NCBI GenBank assembly: GCA_036397635.1
Contig: DASWIP010000072.1
Location: 1 to 9,419, forward strand
Origin: DASWIP01 sp036397635
Lineage (GTDB): Bacteria; Actinomycetota; AC-67
Direction of reading: 5' to 3'
DNA: 9,419 bases
Under the pieces are notes generated by a model, which saw only the letters and a program-made list of their open reading frames with translations, searched no databases and was not told the origin of the DNA. Below are positions 1 through 6,928 of the stretch, in pieces. Made by a program: the position numbers and the translations under genes. Each line of letters starts with the position of its first letter. Within the stretch, counting starts at the first letter, position 1.

Positions 1-26
1 CCGGTCCCCCGACGGAAGGAGGAGCC

Positions 27-740
27 ATGTCAGTGCTCAACAGGCTGCGCGCGCGGTTCGCCAAGAGGCGTCTCGCCGTCATCGCCGCGGCAGCCGCGGT
101 GGCGATCATCGTGCCTGCGGCACTCACGAGCGCGTCGGACAGCTTCAGCGATGTTTCCAGCAGCCACCCGTTCCATGATCACATCAATGCCATCGTGAAC
201 GCTGGAATCACTGCAGGGTGCGGCAGTGGGAAATACTGCCCGTCGAGCAGCGTGACGCGCGGCCAGATGGCGGTATTCCTGAACAAGCTCGGCGACTTGG
301 ACGGCACGAGTCTTCCGGTTGTCGATGCCTTCATGCTGAACAGCACGATCTATCTTGACGACGCTCACACGGCGACCCTTGCCGGGGGAGCGCCGACGGA
401 ATGCGAGACGATCACGTTCACCGACGACCTCAACATCGGCTTCCCCATCCCGTTCGGCGCCTACATCGTTCAGCATCAACTCTTCGAAGCGCCTGTCGCG
501 GAGACGGAGAACATAAACGTCCAGCTTCGCGACAGCTCCGATGAGCTCGACGAGGATGACGACGTCTACGATGTCTGTTTCTCCACCGTGGACGGCTCGT
601 TCCTCGCTGCAGGCGACTACAAGACGTACCGCCAGTTGGCCGTGTTCTTCGTCGGGAACATCTTCGGCTCGGCGGGAGCGACCTCCGCGAACGCCCAGAC
701 CACCGGGCGGCGCAGCCCCCTTCGCAACCTCGACCGCTGA
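27..740 (+). CDS. Secreted protein with one SLH domain and an unrecognised C-terminal domain
   Basis: 237 aa. The ATG is fixed by a very strong Shine-Dalgarno (GGAAGGAGGAG, 14-24). Residues 1-15 are Arg/Lys-rich and residues 16-33 are hydrophobic and Ala-rich, which is a Sec-type signal peptide with possible cleavage near Ala36. Residues 40-88 form one S-layer homology domain: FSDV at 40-43, the NAGITAGCG turn around 58-66, and TRGQMAVFLNKL at 77-88. Cys65 and Cys71 make the C-x5-C pair often seen in actinobacterial SLH domains, probably a disulfide. Residues 95-215 look like a beta-rich extracellular domain that I do not recognise. It has an acidic run at 172-182 (possible Ca2+ site) and two Cys (126, 184) that could form a second disulfide. 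SLH domains usually bind secondary cell-wall polymers, often as triplets, so a single copy suggests weak or multimeric anchoring. Codon use is less GC-biased than in the downstream genes. The hairpin after it suggests it is not part of the nuo operon. Function unknown. Confidence 0.85.
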   Translation: MSVLNRLRARFAKRRLAVIAAAAAVAIIVPAALTSASDSFSDVSSSHPFHDHINAIVNAGITAGCGSGKYCPSSSVTRGQMAVFLNKLGDLDGTSLPVVDAFMLNSTIYLDDAHTATLAGGAPTECETITFTDDLNIGFPIPFGAYIVQHQLFEAPVAETENINVQLRDSSDELDEDDDVYDVCFSTVDGSFLAAGDYKTYRQLAVFFVGNIFGSAGATSANAQTTGRRSPLRNLDR

Positions 741-751
741 CCGACGCGACT

Positions 752-780
752 GGGGTGCCCTCCCATCCGGAGGGCACCCC
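752..780 (+). terminator. Perfect 12-bp stem hairpin after the SLH gene, probable terminator
   Basis: GGGGTGCCCTCC (752-763) is exactly complementary to GGAGGGCACCCC (769-780), with a 5-nt loop (CATCC). It begins 11 nt after the stop codon of the SLH gene. No T-run follows, so it is not a classical intrinsic terminator. U-less strong hairpins after stop codons are common in high-GC Actinobacteria. It probably ends or stabilises the SLH mRNA and separates it from the reductase-nuo operon. Being palindromic, it could act on either strand, but no opposing gene is seen here. Confidence 0.7.
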
Positions 781-824
781 GCGCAGCCTCCGCTCCACTG
801 CCATCCGGCCTTGTCCCAGCTCGT

Positions 825-853
825 TTGCCGCGCGCGCGTCCCGGCGTTAGCCT
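825..853 (+). promoter_or_regulatory. Candidate sigma70-type promoter of the reductase-nuo operon
   Basis: A -35-like TTGCCG (825-830) is followed after 17 nt by a -10-like TAGCCT (848-853), which has the TAnnnT shape common in Actinobacteria. Transcription would then start near 859-861, inside the Rex-like operator that follows, a geometry suited to repression. The hexamers are only moderate matches (about 4/6 and 3/6). The call rests on spacing and position rather than on strong sequence identity. Confidence 0.4.
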
Positions 854-856
854 TGC

Positions 857-874
857 TCGTGAAAAGATTCACAA
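857..874 (+). promoter_or_regulatory. Rex (NADH/NAD+ redox sensor) operator-like inverted repeat
   Basis: The sequence TCGTGAA-AAGA-TTCACAA matches the Rex operator consensus (approximately TTGTGAA-N4-TTCACAA) at 13 of 14 specified positions; the only mismatch is C at 858. The 5-bp core GTGAA/TTCAC is a perfect inverted repeat. The site lies 39 nt upstream of the GTG start of the reductase gene and directly downstream of the candidate -10, so a bound repressor would block initiation. In Streptomyces coelicolor Rex is known to repress the nuo operon and cydABCD when NADH/NAD+ is low. The same logic fits here because the downstream operon encodes NADH dehydrogenase. The motif also resembles a CRP site (TGTGA-N6-TCACA), so a CRP-family regulator is the main alternative. 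No regulator gene is in the window. Confidence 0.68.
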
Positions 875-913
875 ATTGGGTTGGCCCACAGCCGATGATC
901 GGGGGCGTGCTCG

Positions 914-2164
914 GTGGCGCATGAGTTCGACGCGGTCGTCGTCGGGGGAGGACCCGGCGGCGCGACGGCCGCGTATCACCTCGCTCGCCGCGGTCACCGC
1001 GTTGCCGTGATCGACAAGGCCAAGTTCCCGCGCGAGAAGGTCTGCGGCGACGGGCTCACGCCGCGCGCGGTGCGCTGCCTCGAGCGGATGGGTGTCGACA
1101 CCACCGGCCCCGCCTGGGCGCGCGCGGACGGCCTGCGGATCATCGGAGGCGGCGTGACCCTCGAGCTGCCCTGGCCGGTGGTCAGCGACATGCCGTCCTA
1201 CGGGCTGGTCCAGACCCGGTTCGAGTTCGACCGCCTGCTGCTGGACACCGCGCGCAAGGCCGGCGCGGAGATCTGGGAGGAGACCGAGGTCACCGACCCG
1301 CTGCTCGACGACGACGGAGTCGTGATCGGCGTTCGCGTCGCGGCCAACGGGGACCGGGCCGATGTGCGCGCGCCGGTCGTGCTCGCCGGGGACGGCGTCG
1401 CCAGCCGCTTCGGCCTCTCCCTGGGCGGCCGCCGTCTCGAGCGGCACCCGATGGGCGTGGCGGTGCGGACCTATTTCCGCAGCCCCCGTGCTGCCGACGA
1501 CTATCTGGAGAGCTACCTGGAGCTGTGGCGGGGCGACGACCTGCTGCCGGGCTACGGCTGGATCTTCCCGGTACCCGACGGGACCGTGAACGTCGGGCTG
1601 GGCCTGCTGAACACCTCCAAGCACTTCGGCAAGGTCGATTACCGCAAGCTGCTGTGGGACTGGGTCGCCGGGCTGCCCCCCGAGTGGGAGCTGACCCCCG
1701 AGACCCAGGTCGGGAAGATCCGCAGCGGGTCGCTGCCGATGGGGTTCAACCGGATGCCCGTGGCGCGTCCCGGGATGATGCTGATCGGGGACGCCGCCGG
1801 CGCCGTCAATCCCTTCAACGGTGAGGGCATCGCCTACGCGATGGAGACCGCCGAGATCGCCGCCGAGGTCGCCGGCGAGGCGCTCGCGGCCGGGGACCCG
1901 CGCGCGCTTCGCGCCTATCCGCAGCACCTGCACGAGGCATACGAGGGGTATTTCATCCTGGGCCGCACGTTCGTGCGCCTGATCGGCAACGGGGCCGTGA
2001 TGCGGTTCCTCACCCAGCACGGGATGAAGCGAGAGTGGCTGATGCGCTTCGCCTTCAAGATCCTGGCGAACATCACCGAGCCTCGCGACGGTGACGCCTC
2101 GGATCGGTTGATCAACGCTTTGGTGCGAGCAGCACCGGCCATCAACACCGTGGTTCGCCGGTGA
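914..2164 (+). CDS. Geranylgeranyl reductase family FAD-dependent oxidoreductase (probable menaquinone tail reductase, MenJ-like)
   Basis: 416 aa, the usual size for the family. GTG start at 914 with a GGGGG purine run at 901-905. The N-terminal Rossmann FAD site is plain: GGGPGG at 11-16 (GxGxxG) after a beta strand, then the acidic Asp34 that binds the adenosine ribose. KVCGDGLTPR at 42-51 is the family signature after the first FAD motif. The second FAD motif LIGDAAGAVNPFNGEGIAYA spans 290-309, with Asp293 as the key residue. The family-typical block YGWIFPVPDGTVNVGLGLL lies in the middle of the protein. Members reduce isoprenoid double bonds: chlorophyll or archaeal lipid geranylgeranyl chains, or in actinobacteria the menaquinone side chain (MenJ of mycobacteria). 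Its place as first gene before nuoA, on the same strand and behind the Rex-like site, favours menaquinone as substrate; that is inference from context. Polyprenol or carotenoid reduction cannot be excluded. Confidence 0.85.
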   Translation: MAHEFDAVVVGGGPGGATAAYHLARRGHRVAVIDKAKFPREKVCGDGLTPRAVRCLERMGVDTTGPAWARADGLRIIGGGVTLELPWPVVSDMPSYGLVQTRFEFDRLLLDTARKAGAEIWEETEVTDPLLDDDGVVIGVRVAANGDRADVRAPVVLAGDGVASRFGLSLGGRRLERHPMGVAVRTYFRSPRAADDYLESYLELWRGDDLLPGYGWIFPVPDGTVNVGLGLLNTSKHFGKVDYRKLLWDWVAGLPPEWELTPETQVGKIRSGSLPMGFNRMPVARPGMMLIGDAAGAVNPFNGEGIAYAMETAEIAAEVAGEALAAGDPRALRAYPQHLHEAYEGYFILGRTFVRLIGNGAVMRFLTQHGMKREWLMRFAFKILANITEPRDGDASDRLINALVRAAPAINTVVRR

Positions 2165-2184
2165 CCCCGCGCGCTCGTGGATTC

Positions 2185-2219
2185 GTGAACGCGTCCGGGG
2201 TTTGCGTGCGCGCGTTCGC
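2185..2219 (+). other. Inverted repeat (9-10 bp arms) between the reductase gene and nuoA
   Basis: GTGAACGCG (2185-2193) pairs with CGCGTTCGC (2211-2219), including one G-T wobble, across a loop of about 17 nt; a further wobble pair (2194/2210) is possible. It starts 20 nt after the reductase stop codon. No T-run follows. It could be an attenuating or mRNA-processing hairpin that sets reductase expression apart from nuo, or a protein-binding dyad near the internal promoter candidate. GC-rich DNA yields such repeats by chance, so confidence is low. Confidence 0.3.
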
Positions 2220-2231
2220 CCTTCCTATCGT
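2202..2231 (+). promoter_or_regulatory. Weak candidate internal promoter in front of nuoA
   Basis: TTGCGT (2202-2207), an 18-nt spacer and TATCGT (2226-2231) resemble a sigma70-type promoter, with a predicted start near 2238. That leaves a leader of about 35 nt before the nuoA GTG at 2273. It lies in the only substantial gap (108 nt) inside the operon. The -35 falls in the loop of the inverted repeat described at 2185-2219, so the two readings partly compete. It is a moderate match only. Confidence 0.3.
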
Positions 2232-2259
2232 TGGCGCGACGTGGGTCCGCCCAGGGCCC

Positions 2260-2265
2260 GGAGGG
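2260..2265 (+). promoter_or_regulatory. Ribosome binding site that fixes the nuoA start
   Basis: GGAGGG at 2260-2265 lies 7 nt before GTG 2273. The longer in-frame alternative, TTG at 2231, has no purine-rich element in front, and its 14 extra residues (Arg/Gly-rich) do not resemble a NuoA N-terminus. The GTG start puts the first membrane helix right at the N-terminus, as expected. Confidence 0.75.
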
Positions 2266-2272
2266 TGCGGTC

Positions 2273-2712
2273 GTGCTGTCTGATTTCCTCGGGATCCTGA
2301 TGCTGCTGGGGCTCGGCGCGCTGTTCGCGGCGGGGTCGATCTTCATCGCGTCCAAGGTCGGTCCGCGCAACCCGACGGCGGCGAAGCTCGCCCCGTACGA
2401 GTGCGGGATCACGCCCGAGCGCCTCCCGCGCGAGCGCTTCCCGGTGAAGTTCTATCTGATCGCGATGTTGTTCATCCTGTTCGACGTCGAGGTCGTGTTC
2501 TTCTATCCGTTCGCGGTGATGTTCCGTGAGCTGGGCCTCTGGGGCCTCGGGATGATGGGCGTCTTCTCGCTGTTGATCGGGGTGGCCTTCTTCTACGAGT
2601 GGCGGATGGGCGGCCTGGACTGGGAAGAGGAGGTCGAGAGCGCGCGCGCGATCGTGAGCAGGCGGTTGCGTCTCGAGGCCGAGCAGCGCGCGCGCGCGGG
2701 GCGAGTCGCCTG

Positions 2713-2713
<1 letters not shown>
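2273..2713 (+). CDS. nuoA: NADH-quinone oxidoreductase subunit A (NuoA)
   Basis: 146 aa from GTG 2273; an in-frame TTG at 2231 would give 160 aa but has no ribosome site. NuoA is a small membrane subunit of complex I at the junction of the peripheral and membrane arms, near the quinone tunnel. Three transmembrane helices are visible at about 5-26, 61-83 and 87-108. Between the first two is the conserved cytoplasmic loop with YECG at 42-45. The second helix holds the family's acidic pair in FDVEVVFFYP (Asp71, Glu73), implicated in coupling quinone reduction to proton pumping. YEWRMGGLDW at 108-117 matches the family's C-terminal motif. A charged tail follows (118-146), somewhat longer than in many NuoA proteins. 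The stop codon overlaps the nuoB start (TGATG). Confidence 0.95.
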
Positions 2714-3189
<476 letters not shown>

Positions 3190-3193
3190 CGCC

Positions 3194-3751
3194 ATGGACG
3201 AACGCTTGGAGCAGATCTGCGCACGCGCTCGTGAACGATTTCCCGAGCGCGTATCCGAACCTGCCGAGGCCTTCGGCGAGGTCTCGGTCGAGGTCGCGCG
3301 CGAGGGGCTCGTCGAGGTCGCGACCTGGCTGCGCGACGAGGAGGAGTTCGCGCTGCTCGCGGATTGGTCGGCGGTCGATCACCTGGACGTGGAGCCGGAC
3401 GAGCGACGGTTCCTGTGCGCCGCGCACCTGGCTTCGGTGAGCGCGCCGCTGCGCCTGCGGCTGCGGGTGTTCGTGCCCGATGGTGACGAGACCTGCCCGA
3501 GCCTGGTCGGGGTCTGGCCCGCGGCGGACTGCCAGGAACGCGAGATGTTCGACTTCTTCGGCATCCGCTTCGAAGGGCACCCGGACCTGCGCCGCATCTT
3601 CATGCCCGAGGAGTGGGACGGCCACCCGCAGCGCAAGGATTACCCCCTGGGCGGCACCAACGTCCAGTATCAGCATGGTCAGTTCATCCCGCCGCCGGAC
3701 CGCCGCGGGCAGGGCACGACCACCACCGGGTATCCGGGGAGGATCTCGTGA
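3194..3751 (+). CDS. nuoC: NADH-quinone oxidoreductase subunit C (NuoC, 30-kDa subunit)
   Basis: 185 aa, a compact member of the family. NuoC is a cofactor-free Q-module subunit that packs on NuoD and NuoB. The 30-kDa signature is clear: DCQEREMFDFFGI at 112-124, then the HPDLRRIFMPEEWDGHPQRKDYPL block to residue 152, ending in the conserved RKDYPL. The N-terminal half (about 25-105) is the usual alpha/beta domain, with LADWSAVDHLD in the place where most members have a Y-x-x-L-x-D-(I/V) type stretch. The Pro/Gly/Thr-rich tail after 160 is probably flexible. Its ATG is 4 nt after nuoB with only a weak AGG (3184-3186) in front, so it probably depends on coupling with nuoB translation. Its TGA overlaps the nuoD GTG. 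Confidence 0.95.
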   Translation: MDERLEQICARARERFPERVSEPAEAFGEVSVEVAREGLVEVATWLRDEEEFALLADWSAVDHLDVEPDERRFLCAAHLASVSAPLRLRLRVFVPDGDETCPSLVGVWPAADCQEREMFDFFGIRFEGHPDLRRIFMPEEWDGHPQRKDYPLGGTNVQYQHGQFIPPPDRRGQGTTTTGYPGRIS

Positions 3752-5022
3752 GCGCGAGCGAGGTCTTCGTGGGCGGTCAGGACTGGGACGTCGTCTCGAC
3801 GCGCACCGGCGAGGACACGCTGGTGATCAACATGGGGCCGCAGCATCCCTCGACCCACGGTGTGCTGAGGCTGGTGCTCGAGATCGACGGCGAGACGATC
3901 GTCAACGCGAAGTCGGTGGTGGGCTACCTGCACACCGGGATCGAGAAGAACACCGAGGTGCGCAACTGGGTGCAGGGCGTGACCTTCGTGACGCGCATGG
4001 ACTACCTGGCCCCGTTCCACAACGAGATCGCGTACTGCTTGGGCGTCGAACGCCTGCTCGGGATCACCGCGCCCGAGCGCGCGCAGGTGATCCGCGTGCT
4101 GCTCGCCGAGCTGAACCGCATCTCGTCGCACCTGGTGTGGCTCGCGACATCGGGGATGGAGCTGGGTGCGCTGTCGATGATGCTCTACGGCTTCCGCGAG
4201 CGCGAGATGATCCTGGACATCTTCGAGCACATCACCGGCCTGCGGATGAACCACGCGTACGTCCGGCCCGGTGGGCTGTCCACCGACCTTCCCGACGGCA
4301 GCATCGAGAAGATCCGTGAGTTCCTGGACTCCTTCCCCAAGCGCATCGACGAGTACGAGGGGCTGCTGTCCGAGAACCCCACCTGGATCGATCGCAACGC
4401 CGGCATCGGGATCCTCGACGCCGAGACCGCGATCGGTCTCGGCGTGACCGGGCCGCTGCTGCGCGCGGCAGGGGTTCCGCGCGACCTGCGCAAGACCGAG
4501 AGCGTGCTGCCCTACGAGCGCTACGACTTCGACGTCGCCGTCGACGATGCGGCCGACTGCCTCGCGCGGTTCCGGGTCCGCATGAAGGAGATGCGCGAGT
4601 CGCTGCGGATCTGCCGTCAGGTGATCGACGACCTCCCCGGCGGCCCGGTGATGATCGAGGATCCGAAGATCGCCTGGCCGGCCAAGCTCGGCTTGGGGCC
4701 GGACGGTCTGGGCAACGAGCCCGGCTACATCCAGAAGATCATGGGCGAGTCGATGGAGGCGTTGATCCATCACTTCAAGCTGGTCACCGAGGGCTTCAAG
4801 GTGCCCGCCGGCGAGGTGTACGTGCCGATCGAGTCGCCGCGCGGCGAGCTGGGGTACCACCTGGTGTCGTCCGGCGGCACGCGCCCGTGGCGCGTGCACG
4901 TGCGCGACCCCTCGTTCATCAACCTCCAGGCGATGCCCGGCATGGTGCGCGGCCACCTGCTCGCCGACGTGGTCGCCGTGGTCGCGAGCCTGGATCCCGT
5001 GATGGGAGGCGTCGATCGATGA
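3748..5022 (+). CDS. nuoD: NADH-quinone oxidoreductase subunit D (NuoD, 49-kDa subunit)
   Basis: 424 aa from GTG 3748, which shares GTGA with the nuoC stop and has GGGGAGGA at 3736-3743. An ATG further upstream in the same frame (3613) would run through nuoC and encodes nothing NuoD-like. NuoD forms most of the quinone headgroup site with NuoB and is related to the large subunit of [NiFe] hydrogenases, without the metal. Quinone-site residues are visible. His37 lies in MGPQHPSTHGVLRL (29-42), equivalent to bovine His59 and Thermus His38. Tyr86 lies in RMDYLAPFHNE, equivalent to bovine Tyr108 and Thermus Tyr87. Other family blocks are GYLHTGIEK (59-67), ELNRISSHLVW, RPGGL and the C-terminal ESPRGELGYHLVS. 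The C-terminus no longer carries the hydrogenase Cys motif, as expected for NuoD. Its stop overlaps the nuoE ATG (ATGA). Confidence 0.97.
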   Translation: MSASEVFVGGQDWDVVSTRTGEDTLVINMGPQHPSTHGVLRLVLEIDGETIVNAKSVVGYLHTGIEKNTEVRNWVQGVTFVTRMDYLAPFHNEIAYCLGVERLLGITAPERAQVIRVLLAELNRISSHLVWLATSGMELGALSMMLYGFREREMILDIFEHITGLRMNHAYVRPGGLSTDLPDGSIEKIREFLDSFPKRIDEYEGLLSENPTWIDRNAGIGILDAETAIGLGVTGPLLRAAGVPRDLRKTESVLPYERYDFDVAVDDAADCLARFRVRMKEMRESLRICRQVIDDLPGGPVMIEDPKIAWPAKLGLGPDGLGNEPGYIQKIMGESMEALIHHFKLVTEGFKVPAGEVYVPIESPRGELGYHLVSSGGTRPWRVHVRDPSFINLQAMPGMVRGHLLADVVAVVASLDPVMGGVDR

Positions 5023-5638
5023 CGCAGCCGCAGGGGATCTGGTTGGACACGCCCCGGATGGGGCGCAACCTGCCGGAGGCAGGACCGCTCTCGGAGCGGT
5101 TCCAGGCCGATGCGCAGAAGGTGCTCGCGCGCTATCCGATCAAGCGCAGCGCGGTCATGTCGCTGCTGTATCTCGCGCAGGCCGAGCAGCGTTTCGTCTC
5201 CAACAGCGCCATCCGCGAGATCGCCGCACTGGTCGAGCTGACCCCGGCCGAGGTCGCCGCCGTCGCGACGTTCTACACCATGTTCAAGCGAACGCCCCAG
5301 GGCGATTGGCTGGTCAGCGTGTGCACGCAGCCGTCGTGCGCGCTGGCCGGCGGCGGCGAGCTGCTCGCGCGGCTGGCCGAGGAGCTGCGCTGCGAGGTGG
5401 GCGGCACCAGCGCCGACGGCAAGATCAGCATCGAGGAGGTCGAGTGCCTGTGCGCCTGCGACGGCGCGCCGGTGTTCAGCCTCAACTACGAGAACTACGA
5501 GCGCATGACCATCGACGACGCCGTGGCGATGGTGAAGGCGGTCCGAGAGGGCCGCGAGCCCCCCGCGGGCGCGCGCGGCGAGAAGCCGCTGGACTTCGAG
5601 GGCTCGCACCGGTTGCTGTCGGGCATGGAGTCGCCGCG

Positions 5639-5642
<4 letters not shown>
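5019..5642 (+). CDS. nuoE: NADH-quinone oxidoreductase subunit E (NuoE), carries [2Fe-2S] cluster N1a
   Basis: 207 aa from ATG 5019, with GGGAGG at 5004-5009. NuoE is the thioredoxin-like partner of NuoF in the NADH-oxidising module. The helical N-terminal domain (about 25-95) contains RYPIKRSAVMSLLYLAQ and the conserved VAAVATFYTMF. The thioredoxin-fold domain carries the [2Fe-2S] ligands Cys102 and Cys107 (C-x4-C), and Cys143 and Cys147 (C-x3-C). The residue between the second pair is unusual: the motif reads ECLCACDGAP, so Cys145 stands where most homologues have a small residue (typically ECLGAC). About 30 residues after the domain (from roughly 178) form a Pro/Gly/Arg-rich tail of unknown role. 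The gene overlaps nuoD and nuoF by ATGA junctions, indicating coupled translation. Confidence 0.96.

Positions 5643-6917
<1,275 letters not shown>

Positions 6918-6928
<11 letters not shown>

Noticed and set aside
858..873. Reading the palindrome as a CRP/GlxR site (TGTGA-N6-TCACA)
   Set aside because: It matches 9 of 10 CRP positions, but the A-A and T-T beyond the core and the operon's content fit Rex slightly better. Kept as an alternative in the operator entry, not as a separate call.
869..2020. Long open frame on the minus strand opposite the reductase gene (383 codons)
   Set aside because: It is a GC-driven antisense shadow. The protein is low-complexity (Arg, His, Gly, Ala, Pro) with no recognisable motif, while the + strand frame has complete FAD motifs.
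2231..2272. TTG at 2231 as the nuoA start
   Set aside because: There is no ribosome site in front, and the added residues are hydrophilic and not family-like. GTG 2273 has GGAGGG at proper spacing.
3679..4956. Minus-strand open frame of 425 codons opposite nuoD
   Set aside because: It mirrors nuoD codons. Composition is His/Arg/Val/Ala-rich without domain signatures, and the + strand frame is unmistakably NuoD.
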